Notes: generated from the letters alone by a model not told the origin. A stretch of 64,000 nt of DNA from Bacillaceae bacterium (GCA_017656265.1 JACDOD010000001.1:620001-684000), one strand, 5' to 3'. Positions 17,263 through 26,317 are shown, counted from the first letter of the stretch. Made by a program: numbers and translations.

Positions 17263-18072
17263 ATGGAGTTTGTTACCTTTCACCCGTATCGGACAATTGG
17301 GATTCCAAATGTCAAGTATATCAAACCTGAACACACTTTTCGAGAGATAGATAGCATAAAAAATGCCGATTTGATCTTTTTTCCTGAGAAATGGCAACTT
17401 CCTGTTCTCACACACGCGTTAAAGAAAACGATTTTCCCAAACTATGACACGATTGTTCTTGGTCATAATAAAGTAGATATGACCAGAGCGCTGCAGACTG
17501 TATGCCCTGAATCATTTCCTTACACAGAGATCCGTGGTAATACAGTTGATAATCAGCGTGAAATACTAGAAACATTCCCTTTTCCCTTTGTAGCAAAAAA
17601 CCCTCGAAATTCAATGGGTCAGGGAGTGTTCCTGATTCATTCAGAACATGATTTCTATGCTTATTGTGAACAAGCTGATATTCTCTACATTCAAGAATAT
17701 TTGCCCTCAGATCGGGAAATTCGAGTCGTAGTAATAGGAGAAGATATTTATTCTTCCTATTGGAAAATAGCTGAAAATAATCAGTTTTACCATAATATCT
17801 CTAAAGGCGGTCAAATCTCTTATCATCATGTCCCGGTTGAAGTTCTGGATTTAGTTAAAAGAGTCTCTTCGGAATTAAATATTAATCATGCTGGATTCGA
17901 TGTTTTGCTTATCGATGGCAAGCCATTCATACTTGAATTCAATGTGCTTTTCGGGAATCAAGGGCTGACAATGGCAGGTAAAAGAGTTGAAGAAGCTATT
18001 TTTGAATACGTCCTGAACACGTATTTTCATCCGAAACCCCGAACACCGGTTGGAGGAAAACGCATATCATGA
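17263..18072 (+). CDS. RimK-like ATP-grasp ligase
   Basis: A 269-residue protein. The ATP-grasp part starts near residue 110 with F-V-A-K-N-P-R-N-S-M-G-Q-G-V-F, a Gly-rich lid over ATP. I-Q-E-Y-L-P and D-R-E-I-R-V-V-V-I-G follow, then F-D-V-L-L-I-D-G and the Mg2+-binding E-F-N-V-L-F-G-N. This is the RimK/lysine-biosynthesis-LysX type fold that joins a carboxylate to an amine. The N-terminal 100 residues are a variable preATP domain. The substrate is unknown. The start at 17263 follows GGAAGTGA; a strong promoter lies upstream. Confidence 0.75.
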   Translation: MEFVTFHPYRTIGIPNVKYIKPEHTFREIDSIKNADLIFFPEKWQLPVLTHALKKTIFPNYDTIVLGHNKVDMTRALQTVCPESFPYTEIRGNTVDNQREILETFPFPFVAKNPRNSMGQGVFLIHSEHDFYAYCEQADILYIQEYLPSDREIRVVVIGEDIYSSYWKIAENNQFYHNISKGGQISYHHVPVEVLDLVKRVSSELNINHAGFDVLLIDGKPFILEFNVLFGNQGLTMAGKRVEEAIFEYVLNTYFHPKPRTPVGGKRIS

Positions 18073-18086
18073 AGATATGCGTTTTA
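18057..18086 (+). terminator. Terminator overlapping the stop codon of the ATP-grasp gene
   Basis: AAAACGCATATC / GATATGCGTTTT, a 12-bp stem with a 5-base loop. The left arm codes for the last residues and the TGA stop lies in the loop. Confidence 0.9.
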
Positions 18087-18189
18087 TTGTTATATAGTGA
18101 ATTAAAAAAATTTTCCCATATACTTTTCCTGTTAAAAAATGTGATAGTATTATTAATGACGATGTAATTGCAGAAAGGAAGAAGCCAAC

Positions 18190-18699
18190 GTGATGAAAGA
18201 AATCCTGGAATGGGGTAAAGCCATCCTTTTTGCCCTGGGACTTGCTATTGTTTTACGTACCTTTGTCATGTCTACTTCGATTGTTGATGGACCTAGTATG
18301 TATCCGACTTTAGAAAATGGGGAATGGGTGATTTATAATAAAGCTATTTATTATTTCACCGAACCTGACCGGGGGGATATTGTCATTATCAAACGTCCTG
18401 ATAAGAACTATGTAAAAAGGATTATCGGGATGCCAAACGAAACGGTTGAGGTTAGAGACCACGTGCTGTACATAAATGGTAAAAAGCAGGATCAGCCCTA
18501 TTTAACCCGAGATGCCTTGATGGGCACAAATAACTTTGAGCCTGTTACAGTACCTGAAGACAGTTATTTTGTAATGGGAGATAATCGCTCGATCAGTAAA
18601 GATAGCCGAAATGGCCTAGGGTTTATTAAGAAAAGTGAAATTGAAGGAAGAACTGAGCTGGTTATTTTTCCATTTCAAGAGTTTGAGTTGACACGATAG
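18190..18699 (+). CDS. lepB: Signal peptidase I
   Basis: A 169-residue type I signal peptidase with one N-terminal membrane helix (about residues 10-28). The catalytic Ser is in G-P-S-M-Y-P-T-L (near residue 37) and the Lys in Y-V-K-R-I-I-G-M-P (near 78). The C-terminal box is M-G-D-N-R-S-I-S-K-D-S-R. It cleaves signal peptides from exported proteins at the outer membrane face. Length fits the short SipS/SipT type. GTG at 18190 and ATG at 18193 are both possible behind AAAGGAAG. Confidence 0.93.
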   Translation: MMKEILEWGKAILFALGLAIVLRTFVMSTSIVDGPSMYPTLENGEWVIYNKAIYYFTEPDRGDIVIIKRPDKNYVKRIIGMPNETVEVRDHVLYINGKKQDQPYLTRDALMGTNNFEPVTVPEDSYFVMGDNRSISKDSRNGLGFIKKSEIEGRTELVIFPFQEFELTR

Positions 18700-18736
18700 A
18701 CGTGAGTATATGAAAGGGCAGGCACACTGTTCGAGT

Positions 18737-18871
18737 CTACTTCATTTTATCTGGCAGGGAATGAATGGATTCAATCAGTTGATCAATCTTTCCTTCTATG
18801 CGGTGAAGCAAATAAAATGTTACCACAATAGGAAAACCGATCTCTGGAATCCAGTTCACCCAGTGATCCAT
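18737..18871 (-). CDS. YvrJ-family small membrane protein
   Basis: A 44-residue protein: a short polar start, one hydrophobic segment I-G-F-P-I-V-V-T-F-Y-L-L, then a charged helix R-I-E-G-K-I-D-Q-L. This G-F-P-I-V-V-x-x-Y-L-L-x-R pattern is characteristic of the YvrJ family in spore formers. The function is unknown. GGGGGGAAAC stands before the ATG. DUF2922 and DUF1659 genes lie just upstream on the same strand, the usual company of YvrJ. Confidence 0.78.
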   Translation of the reverse strand: MDHWVNWIPEIGFPIVVTFYLLHRIEGKIDQLIESIHSLPDKMK

Positions 18872-18953
18872 ACGTTTCCCCCCTTTCAACTATTTTATCG
18901 CTGTAATGATGAAGCATAATACGGTGAAAGCCAATATCCTTTTTGGGAATAAC

Positions 18954-18985
18954 AAACCCTTGCTGCTCCCCTGCAGCAAGGGTTT
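18954..18985 (-). terminator. Perfect inverted repeat between DUF2922 and YvrJ genes
   Basis: AAACCCTTGCTGC pairs with GCAGCAAGGGTTT (13 bp, 6-base loop). In the minus direction it is followed by TTTGTTATT, so it may end part of the DUF1659-DUF2922 message. Confidence 0.6.
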
Positions 18986-19068
18986 CCATCATTCAACAGG
19001 TGCCTGACACCTTCATTTGCAAAATGTGATTCACAAAAAATGGTCAATATTTCTGTTAGATATGATCT

Positions 19069-19284
19069 TTATAATGTAATTTCATAGATGTTACGCTCAA
19101 CTATGCGGGCTTCTTTTTTGGCTACCAGATCACCGCCGGATGTTGTAAAGATATTTTGTGCAATAATTTCATCCATCGCTTGATTGATTAACATCGGATC
19201 GACAGGTTCTACCGGCTGATCCAGAGCAATGGTTACCGTTTTATTTTGCTCATTCAAAAACTTTAATTCCAGCCGTTTAGCCAT
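19069..19284 (-). CDS. DUF2922-family protein
   Basis: A 71-residue protein. A beta-rich start (L-E-L-K-F-L-N-E-Q-N-K-T-V-T-I) is followed by a helix with I-N-Q-A-M-D-E-I-I and a last strand R-I-V-E-R-N-I-Y-E-I. Both size and layout fit DUF2922. A G-G-A-A-A-G-G-A-G-G-type site precedes the ATG. It lies 73 bases downstream of the DUF1659 gene. No function is known. Confidence 0.8.
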   Translation of the reverse strand: MAKRLELKFLNEQNKTVTIALDQPVEPVDPMLINQAMDEIIAQNIFTTSGGDLVAKKEARIVERNIYEITL

Positions 19285-19357
19285 TATACCCCTCCTTTCC
19301 GGCTAATTAAAATTAAGCTTTGTCCCTTCAAAATCTGCCGATGTAATAACCTGATGT

Positions 19358-19579
19358 TTAAGCACTCATAATGACAGAAGAATCATTTCTTTCAATACTA
19401 TGAAGTGTTCTTTGCTGCAATGGAACGAGCACCTGTGCTACTGCATACAATTGGTCCGGTGTTGCAGTTCCTTTAACATTATTAAAGCTTTTTGAAACCA
19501 GTTTGTAGCTGCCGTCACTCTCCATTCCATCCTGAAACACAAGCTGCAGCTGAGTGCGTGTGATGTGTGCTGTCGCCAT
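19358..19579 (-). CDS. DUF1659-family protein
   Basis: A 73-residue protein starting M-A-T-A-H-I-T-R-T-Q-L-Q-L-V-F. The S-K-S-F-N-N-V-K-G-T-A-T-P-D-Q-L-Y-A-V-A stretch is typical for DUF1659, which pairs with DUF2922 in bacilli. The start is fixed by GGAGGTGAGAGAG just upstream, 3 codons inside the longest frame. First gene of a three-gene minus-strand set that ends with YvrJ. Confidence 0.82.
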   Translation of the reverse strand: MATAHITRTQLQLVFQDGMESDGSYKLVSKSFNNVKGTATPDQLYAVAQVLVPLQQRTLHSIERNDSSVIMSA

Positions 19580-19713
19580 CTCTCTCACCTCCTTTCAAAC
19601 CTATAATCGCTTCCTAATTCCTTCTGGTGTCTTTCATTGAAACTTTTTTATCCAATAAACGTCTAAAGATGTGAAACCAAATATTGAGAGGAAAAGAAAA
19701 AGGAGGAATTGGA

Positions 19714-22011
19714 GTGAGAAAAATACTGAACCTATTCTTGAGCAGTTCATTAATGATTGGGGGAACATTAACTGCTCTTGTTCCGTCATCTTCTACACAT
19801 GCAGACACTGCCGTAAAAGATGATATTGTCTCAGACAATCAAGAAACAAATACTCCACCTGCAGAAGTAAAAATTTCTAAATCAGAAGCACTTGAAATTG
19901 CAGAAACATATTTTGACCAATCGTTTGAGGATGCTAACATCAGTTACTACAGTGACTGGTACAGGCTGGATCATATGCCTGTCTGGCAAATTAATTTGAG
20001 AAAAGAATTGCAAAAGAACAAGTATGAATACTTCTCCATTGTCATTAATGGAAATTCCGGGGAAATCCACGAAGTAAACTATAATACCAATGCGAGTGAT
20101 GAACTCACTTTCCCGCCAAAAATTAACTGGGAAGATGGAAAAAAAATCGCATCAGAGTTTATTAAAAAGCAATTCTCCGATAAATATGAGTCTGTACAGT
20201 TAAACGAATACAATAAACCATCTAAACCTTCACTAAACGAAAACACCTTTTATTACTACACATTCCAGCGGGTGGTTGATGGTGCTCCGTTCTCAGAACA
20301 TTACCTGCAGATTACGTTAAACGGAAATGGAAAAATAACTTCCTATCGAATGTTCTGGGATGAAGAGTTAACCTTGCCTGCACAAAAGGTAGCCATTTCT
20401 AAAGATGAAGCTCGCCAGATGATTAAAGACAATCTTGATATGTATTTGTCCTATAATGAACTCCATCAGTATTTCATTATGGAAAAAGAAGAAAATCGTA
20501 AAGCTATTCTATTGTACAACTGGGATCTCCCTGCTCCTTACTTAGATGCAGCTACCGGCAAATGGATTGACAGCACAGGAAAAGAACCTGCTCATGCTGA
20601 TCAGACAAATGAATTTAATCCTATATCCGAAGATAATCTGGATCTTCTTCGGGTCGACAAACAGCCATTAACGGAAGAAGAGGCTAAAGCTTTTGTCCGT
20701 AAACATTTCCCTATTCCTGAACAGAGTAAGCTGCGGGACAGCAATTATTATGAAAATCAATCAGGAAAACCAGTATGGAACTTTTCCTATGAATGGCAAA
20801 AGGAAGAAGAGGAACGACCTTATCATATTCAAATTTCCATACATGCCGGAACAGGGGAAGTAGAAAGTTTTAGTATCCATCATCCTTCTTATTATGAAAG
20901 CTCTGAATCAGAAAATAAGCAGAACAGCATCACATTTGAGGAAGCAAAGGAAAAAGCAATTGAAACGGTGAAAAATTGGGTACCTTCCCATGCAGACGAG
21001 ATCACTTTAACTACAACAAAATCGGAAGTAAATCCAGGTGATGCAAGCAGATACCATTTTTCCTTCAAGCGTCTGAAGAATGGGATTCCTGTTATGAATA
21101 ATGGAGTGACTGTAAGTATTTTTGCACAAACTGGTGAAGTGATTGGTTTTCACAAGAACTGGGACTCAGATATAGAGTTTCCTAAACCTGAACAGATTGT
21201 GTCAAAAGAAGATGTACTGGATCAACTATTTGAACAATATGATGCACAGCTGAGATGGGTTGCTACCTATCCAAACCGGGCAGCAGAAAACGGAACCTTA
21301 AATTCAGATGATATGAATCAGCGTGAATATCGCAAGGCATATCTATTTACCAGCAAACAGCAGTTGAGTGAGCCGATATATCTTGATGCCTTTACTGGTA
21401 AATGGCACTCCCGCACAACGGGTGAGCAAATTGTCGAACATACAACAGCCAGCGATATCCAGGGGCTAGATGAACAGCGTGCCTTAGAATTAATGATTTT
21501 GTACGGTGCAATAAAAGTGGATGAGACTGGAAAAGTTTATCCAATGAAGGACATTACCCGTGGAGAAATGATTAAAATGCTGATGCTTGCTAACAATCCT
21601 GATCCAATCTATTATCAAAAAGTTGCACTTAGCTTAGCCGATCAGGAAGCATCCTTTAATGATGTAGGTTATGGCAGCGAATATTTCCCTTATGTTGAAG
21701 AAGCGGTGCGTAATGGTTATATTGAGGATGGAGAAACATATAATCCGGAAGAAAAAATCACACGTATAGAGATCGCCCGTCTAATTGTCAATGCTCTGGG
21801 ATATAAAGAATTGGCCAATGTAAATGGTTTATTTACACAGCCTTTTGAGGACCTGGAAAACGAAAAAGATGCAAATATTGCATCGATGATCCATTATTTA
21901 GACATTACGGATTTGGAAGCACCGTCCTTTCATCCGGATTATCATGTCACCCGTGCTGAAGCAGCTCAGATGTTTTATCAGTATTTAAAAGCTAGAAGTC
22001 TATTAAAATAA
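19714..22011 (+). CDS. Exported YcdB/YcdC-type protein with three SLH domains
   Basis: 765 residues. A signal peptide (about residues 1-31, ending S-S-S-T-H-A-D) is followed by repeated PepSY-like/YcdB-YcdC modules of about 130 residues, each with a helix starting S-K-x-E-A-L/R and a strand pattern V-W-x-x-x-x-x. The C-terminal third has three S-layer homology repeats with signature ends T-R-G-E, T-R-I-E and T-R-A-E (near residues 618-760). SLH domains bind pyruvylated wall polymer, so the protein is probably held at the cell surface. The GTG start sits 7 bases behind AAGGAGG. The role of the YcdB part is unknown; an inhibitor or processing role for the PepSY part is only a guess. Confidence 0.8.
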   Translation: MRKILNLFLSSSLMIGGTLTALVPSSSTHADTAVKDDIVSDNQETNTPPAEVKISKSEALEIAETYFDQSFEDANISYYSDWYRLDHMPVWQINLRKELQKNKYEYFSIVINGNSGEIHEVNYNTNASDELTFPPKINWEDGKKIASEFIKKQFSDKYESVQLNEYNKPSKPSLNENTFYYYTFQRVVDGAPFSEHYLQITLNGNGKITSYRMFWDEELTLPAQKVAISKDEARQMIKDNLDMYLSYNELHQYFIMEKEENRKAILLYNWDLPAPYLDAATGKWIDSTGKEPAHADQTNEFNPISEDNLDLLRVDKQPLTEEEAKAFVRKHFPIPEQSKLRDSNYYENQSGKPVWNFSYEWQKEEEERPYHIQISIHAGTGEVESFSIHHPSYYESSESENKQNSITFEEAKEKAIETVKNWVPSHADEITLTTTKSEVNPGDASRYHFSFKRLKNGIPVMNNGVTVSIFAQTGEVIGFHKNWDSDIEFPKPEQIVSKEDVLDQLFEQYDAQLRWVATYPNRAAENGTLNSDDMNQREYRKAYLFTSKQQLSEPIYLDAFTGKWHSRTTGEQIVEHTTASDIQGLDEQRALELMILYGAIKVDETGKVYPMKDITRGEMIKMLMLANNPDPIYYQKVALSLADQEASFNDVGYGSEYFPYVEEAVRNGYIEDGETYNPEEKITRIEIARLIVNALGYKELANVNGLFTQPFEDLENEKDANIASMIHYLDITDLEAPSFHPDYHVTRAEAAQMFYQYLKARSLLK

Positions 22012-22031
22012 TCGAATATGCTGTACTAATT

Positions 22032-22071
22032 AAAAAGGTGTCCCTTATCTTTCCGATAGGGACACCTTTTT
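22032..22071 (+). terminator. Terminator after the SLH gene
   Basis: AAAAGGTGTCCC pairs with GGGACACCTTTT, extended by TATC/GATA with a bulge, then T residues. Confidence 0.9.
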
Positions 22072-22086
22072 GCTGGCTTCCAATTA

Positions 22087-22167
22087 TTAAGAATGATCAA
22101 ACATACAATATCCGATATTTAACAATAGTATAAGTATACTTGCTAATGATAAAATAACACCGAGCAC
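22087..22167 (-). CDS. Possible 26-residue hydrophobic peptide
   Basis: A GTG-started frame coding M-L-G-V-I-L-S-L-A-S-I-L-I-L-L-L-N-I-G-Y-C and ending M-F-D-H-S. It is preceded by an ideal AGGAGGTG site about 6 bases upstream, which argues for translation. The product would be one membrane helix. Function is unknown; small membrane regulators and type I toxin peptides look like this. It lies in the gap between the SLH gene and the zinc-ribbon gene. Confidence 0.45.
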   Translation of the reverse strand: MLGVILSLASILILLLNIGYCMFDHS

Positions 22168-22340
22168 TTCAAACACCTCCTGCTGAATCATCCTCCTTTT
22201 TTTAGTGTACCAAAAAGCAATGATACAACATACATTTTTTTATTTGAATTTGTGAAAAACCTGTGATAAATATATTCTCAATCTGCTCAATATGTTAAAA
22301 TTTAGAATAGAATCGTAGCTTAAAGTAAGCAGGTGATCTC

Positions 22341-23498
22341 ATGGCACATTGTCCGAACTGCGGTACAGAAGTAAAAAATGATGAATTGTATTGTATAAAT
22401 TGCGGGAAAAAACTGCCGGAAGATTTAAATAAACGGGTAATTGTCTCTTCTGGCTTTAATAAGTGGTGGCTTCTGCCGATCAGTACTCTCGTATTATCCA
22501 TTTTGCTTTTAGTCGGCTACTATTTCCTGCTCGAAAATCAAATCGAAAAGGCTAAAACTGCCTATGCCAGAGGAGCCGAACTGGCAGCAAGCGGCCAGTT
22601 TACAGAAGCAAAAGAGTTTTTTTTAGATGCCTTGAGATTCAAGGATAATTTCCCGGCTGCTAGCCAGAATGCACAGTTTATGGATATCGCAAAAGAAATT
22701 GAAAACCAATTAAATACAAGTGAAGAGTTAAAAAATAAAGGGAATTTTCAGGAAGCATTGAACCATATGACCGAAGCAGAAGCTAATTTAAATAACTATA
22801 ATGGTACGGTGGTCAATAAACTTTTGACTCAAATTATTGCTCAGAGAAACGAAATTAAAGTTGCCCAACTGAATCACAAGCTAGATCAAAAACCCTCTAT
22901 TCAAGATTTAAAAACCCTTTTATGGCAGGCAGAAACGATCCAAAGTGACGAAGCAAATGAGATTGCTGAAAGCATCCGAAAACGAATTGTAGATTATTCC
23001 TACTCCAGTGCCAACGAAAAATTAAAGATCAATCAGTTTACAGATGCACTCGCCATTGTTGAGGATGGTTTAAAATATGCACCTGATAGCAGTAAGCTGA
23101 CCAGTTTAAAAACCACCATTGAAAAAGAGAAAGTAGCCTTTGAAACTGAGCAGCAGCAACGGATACAGCAAGCTTTGAATGCTCTGGAAAAAGAAAGGGA
23201 AATCAATGAAAATGATGCTGTGAAAATCATTTCTATTGAAGCAAACCTGGATGATTATGGTGATTTAGTGGTCAAAGGGGAAATTAAAAGTGTAGCAACT
23301 GTTCCAATATATTCCGTTTCCGTTAAATATAAATTAGTTGACCTGAAGGATCACATTAAATTGTCCAACGATGTCTATGTTTATCCAGACACATTGTATC
23401 CAAACGAAATTGGAAAATTTGAATTTACCCACTATGATATTGATGAAAAGTTAAAGGCAGAAATTGAAAAAGTGACATGGTTTTTAAACTCGCCTTAA
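22341..23498 (+). CDS. Membrane protein with zinc ribbon and helical-repeat region
   Basis: 385 residues. A zinc ribbon opens the protein (C-P-N-C-G at 4-8 and C-I-N-C-G at 20-24), then one membrane helix (about 43-64) and a long helical part with TPR-like units (A-x-x-x-A-x-x-G-Q-F-T-E-A and similar). A beta-rich domain closes the protein from about residue 300. The zinc ribbon faces the cytosol if the helix goes outward. It is followed after 13 bases by an HtrA-like protease, so the two are likely one operon and may form a membrane stress or quality-control pair. The exact role is unknown. Confidence 0.7.
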   Translation: MAHCPNCGTEVKNDELYCINCGKKLPEDLNKRVIVSSGFNKWWLLPISTLVLSILLLVGYYFLLENQIEKAKTAYARGAELAASGQFTEAKEFFLDALRFKDNFPAASQNAQFMDIAKEIENQLNTSEELKNKGNFQEALNHMTEAEANLNNYNGTVVNKLLTQIIAQRNEIKVAQLNHKLDQKPSIQDLKTLLWQAETIQSDEANEIAESIRKRIVDYSYSSANEKLKINQFTDALAIVEDGLKYAPDSSKLTSLKTTIEKEKVAFETEQQQRIQQALNALEKEREINENDAVKIISIEANLDDYGDLVVKGEIKSVATVPIYSVSVKYKLVDLKDHIKLSNDVYVYPDTLYPNEIGKFEFTHYDIDEKLKAEIEKVTWFLNSP

Positions 23499-23511
23499 AA
23501 AACGGAGTGAG

Positions 23512-24711
23512 ATGATGAAACAGAAACACATTTTCTGGCCCGTGACATTGACAATTATTTTAATCATTTTAACCATTTTCGGAATGATACTATATTTTCA
23601 GAAGTGGGAACAAAATTCCTTAAATGTCTCAAACGAAACGGCACAGCTCGTCAAAGAGCAGCCGTCCGATACAGAGCAAGATTTGACGACCATCATTCAC
23701 GAAACCCAAAAGTTTGTTGTTCAGATTGAAGCAGAAGGCAAATACGGTCAGACTACCGGATCTGGCTTTATATATAACAACAAAGGGGATGTCATTACCA
23801 ATGCTCATGTAGTGGAAGGAGCAGACTCCATCTTTGTAAAAACATCTGACGCCAGAACATATCCCGGAGCTTTAATCGGTGTAGGATCAAATCAGGACAT
23901 TGCTGTCATACGCGTTCCCCAGCTGGTTAACCGAAATCCCCTGCCCATTAATCCAACATTTGAAGCAGATTTAGGGGATGAAATCATAGCGGTCGGAAGC
24001 CCGTTTGGTTTTCAGAATACTGTTACGCTGGGAATCATTTCTGGAAAAAACCGGACTTTCTCTGTTAATGGTTATGAATATGAAGATGTCTATCAAATCT
24101 CTGCCTCTGTTTCACAGGGGAACAGTGGCGGACCTCTGATTCATGTTCCGACCGGAAAAATAATCGGCATTAATTCCGCCGGCACACAAAATGGTTCTAT
24201 AGGCTTTAGCATTCCAATTCAACAAGTATATGACCTGGTTAAAATGTGGTCAGACCGGGCAGATAATCGGGAACTTGACTTTGACGGATATACATCTTTA
24301 TATGAGAACATTGATCCAAACCAATTGAAGCAGGATGCACAATACATTGTGAATTATTTTTATGAAAGTCTGCAGATGCGTGATTATTTTAATGCCTATG
24401 CACTGTTGGGAAGTCAATGGCAAACACATACCACATACCAGCAGTTCAGAGAAAATTATGTGCATCTGACAAATATAACCGTTCGAAATATTGAAGCCAA
24501 ACTGATGGAAAATAATCGAGTTGAGATCAGTTTAAATGCCGATTATGACTTACGAAAGCAGGATCAAACCTTTGTAACAGAACATTACCAGATTAAAATG
24601 ACGGTAGGTTACGAAAATGATCAGCTGAAAATTTTAGACAGCAGCCAAAAGCTACTGTCTACTACCGTACATGAGCCTCCTGAACAGGATAATGAAGACC
24701 ATAATGAATAA
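23512..24711 (+). CDS. Membrane-anchored S1C (HtrA/DegP-like) serine protease
   Basis: 399 residues with one N-terminal membrane helix (about 7-27). The catalytic triad is visible: His in N-A-H-V-V-E-G (about residue 103), Asp in Q-D-I-A-V-I-R-V, and Ser in S-Q-G-N-S-G-G-P-L (about residue 206). No PDZ domain follows; instead residues 275-385 form a domain resembling NTF2/TcA-like beta folds. HtrA proteases degrade or refold damaged exported proteins. Replacement of PDZ by another domain and the operon with the zinc-ribbon protein suggest a special partner. Confidence 0.85.
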   Translation: MMKQKHIFWPVTLTIILIILTIFGMILYFQKWEQNSLNVSNETAQLVKEQPSDTEQDLTTIIHETQKFVVQIEAEGKYGQTTGSGFIYNNKGDVITNAHVVEGADSIFVKTSDARTYPGALIGVGSNQDIAVIRVPQLVNRNPLPINPTFEADLGDEIIAVGSPFGFQNTVTLGIISGKNRTFSVNGYEYEDVYQISASVSQGNSGGPLIHVPTGKIIGINSAGTQNGSIGFSIPIQQVYDLVKMWSDRADNRELDFDGYTSLYENIDPNQLKQDAQYIVNYFYESLQMRDYFNAYALLGSQWQTHTTYQQFRENYVHLTNITVRNIEAKLMENNRVEISLNADYDLRKQDQTFVTEHYQIKMTVGYENDQLKILDSSQKLLSTTVHEPPEQDNEDHNE

Positions 24712-24721
24712 ATACTGTTTC

Positions 24722-24745
24722 AGCTCGCCCTCTGGCGAGTTTTTG
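24722..24745 (+). terminator. Terminator after the protease operon
   Basis: CTCGCC / GGCGAG with a four-base loop followed by TTTTTGTTTTT. Confidence 0.88.
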
Positions 24746-24808
24746 TTTTTAATCCCTTAACATAATAATTTTCATGCCCTTGACAAATTTAGAAGGAGAG
24801 GTATACCT

Positions 24809-25561
24809 ATGTCAATCACTACTCTTCTGATTATTCTGGGTGTCGGAATCGCAGCTGGATTCATTAATATCCTTGCGGGAGGAGGGTCTCTTCTAACTTT
24901 GCCTATGCTGATCTTTCTTGGCCTTCCTTCTGCGCTAAGTAATGGAACCAATCGTATTGCCATTATGGCTCAAAACATTACAGCCATACTCTCTTTCAGA
25001 CAAAGCGGAATCTTTCACTGGAAATTAGGGCTTATGCTAGCTGTACCTGCCATTATCGGTTCTATTCTCGGGTCTAAAGTGGCGATAGATTTATCCGATG
25101 AAATGTTTAACCGTATTTTATCTATTGTCATGATTGTAGTTCTATTTGTATTGATCTTCCGACCGCATAAAAAGTTCCAGTATCAAAATGAACATTTTAA
25201 CCCATGGCAAAAAGTTCTGCTCGCTATCGTATTTTTACTCGTAGGTTTTTACGGCGGCTTTATCCAGGCAGGTGTCGGGTTTCTGATTATAGCTGCTCTA
25301 TCCTTATTCACACAGCTAAACCTTGTCCATATTAACAGTTTAAAAGTTTTTATTGTAGGCTTATACATGATTTCATCTCTTATTGTCTTTATAATCAATG
25401 ATCAAGTGCACTGGCTTTATGGAATCACACTTGCTGTTGGGACCAGTACTGGCGGCTATCTCGCGAGCAAATTTGCTGTCAAACAGGGAGAAAAATGGGT
25501 CAGGATGATTTTAGTGGTGGTTGTGGTGGCTATGAGCATTCGGCTGTGGTATATGTCATAA
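24809..25561 (+). CDS. TauE/SafE-family permease
   Basis: A 250-residue protein with eight hydrophobic helices. The two half-repeats start G-I-A-A-G-F-I-N-I-L-A-G-G-G-S-L and F-Y-G-G-F-I-Q-A-G-V-G, both diagnostic for TauE/SafE (sulfite/organosulfur anion exporters). GGAGAGG stands before the ATG. The substrate could be sulfite, sulfoacetate or other anions; nothing nearby decides. Confidence 0.87.
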   Translation: MSITTLLIILGVGIAAGFINILAGGGSLLTLPMLIFLGLPSALSNGTNRIAIMAQNITAILSFRQSGIFHWKLGLMLAVPAIIGSILGSKVAIDLSDEMFNRILSIVMIVVLFVLIFRPHKKFQYQNEHFNPWQKVLLAIVFLLVGFYGGFIQAGVGFLIIAALSLFTQLNLVHINSLKVFIVGLYMISSLIVFIINDQVHWLYGITLAVGTSTGGYLASKFAVKQGEKWVRMILVVVVVAMSIRLWYMS

Positions 25562-25577
25562 GCATCCTTTAGGGAAT

Positions 25578-26081
25578 TTATCTATTCAAAATAATTAATA
25601 CATAAGTTTTAGGGTTCACTTCGTAGTTTGTCAATTGATCAACCCTGTTTCCCTGTTCATCAAATACATCGATAATCAAATCAAGTCCTGGATAAAGCAT
25701 CATAGCAGATGATTTTTCTTGATAGCTGAGGTTATAAAGCCAGTCACCGTTTCGGGCTTTCACACAAAGGCTGCTCTGGGAACTGTCCAAATGAACCGTC
25801 TGTAAAATAGACGCTTGTTTATGGATTTTTTTCGGAAGGTTAAGGGGATATATACTCCTTCCCTTTTTCCCTTCGTAAATAATGTGCATAGAGCCTTTGA
25901 TAGCAGCCGCCGGAAACTCAACCTGATCCAGAACGGGCAAATGAGGGCGATTAAAAACCGTTTGCTTCATTTCACCCTGTTTAAGACAAAAACCAGGGTG
26001 AATTTCTATTTCCTGATGATATAAATTCCACCAAAAGGTATTGCTGATCCCCCGTTCTAATTGAATTGTCGCGATATGCAC
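25578..26081 (-). CDS. Hypothetical soluble protein
   Basis: 167 residues, no signal peptide or membrane helix. Alternating polar and hydrophobic residues suggest an all-beta fold. No family is recognised. It is convergent with the TauE/SafE gene. GGGGAGAGA lies upstream of the ATG. Confidence 0.6.
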   Translation of the reverse strand: MHIATIQLERGISNTFWWNLYHQEIEIHPGFCLKQGEMKQTVFNRPHLPVLDQVEFPAAAIKGSMHIIYEGKKGRSIYPLNLPKKIHKQASILQTVHLDSSQSSLCVKARNGDWLYNLSYQEKSSAMMLYPGLDLIIDVFDEQGNRVDQLTNYEVNPKTYVLIILNR

Positions 26082-26317
26082 GTCTATCTCTCCCCTATTT
26101 AAAATGGTCTCTCTCTAACTATATGCTGTATGAACCGCAGGACATGATCTTTTCATGTTTACAAAATTATAAGCATGTGTTGGCAAGAATATTATTTTCA
26201 AACTAAGACAAAGTAGCATCAATCATGAACATTTTTTAACAAAATATACGGAAAGGTTCTACAACGTATGAAAAGCTGTTACGATTAAATCAGAAATTAG
26301 ATAAAGGAGAAAAAAAT

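Noticed and set aside
18783-18992. 69-codon minus-strand frame over the YvrJ gene
   Set aside because: It overlaps YvrJ in another frame, starts within a terminator-like hairpin and has no ribosome site.
18999-19013. GGTGCCTGACACC short palindrome
   Set aside because: A common small repeat in Bacillaceae gaps; by itself it does not support a site or gene.
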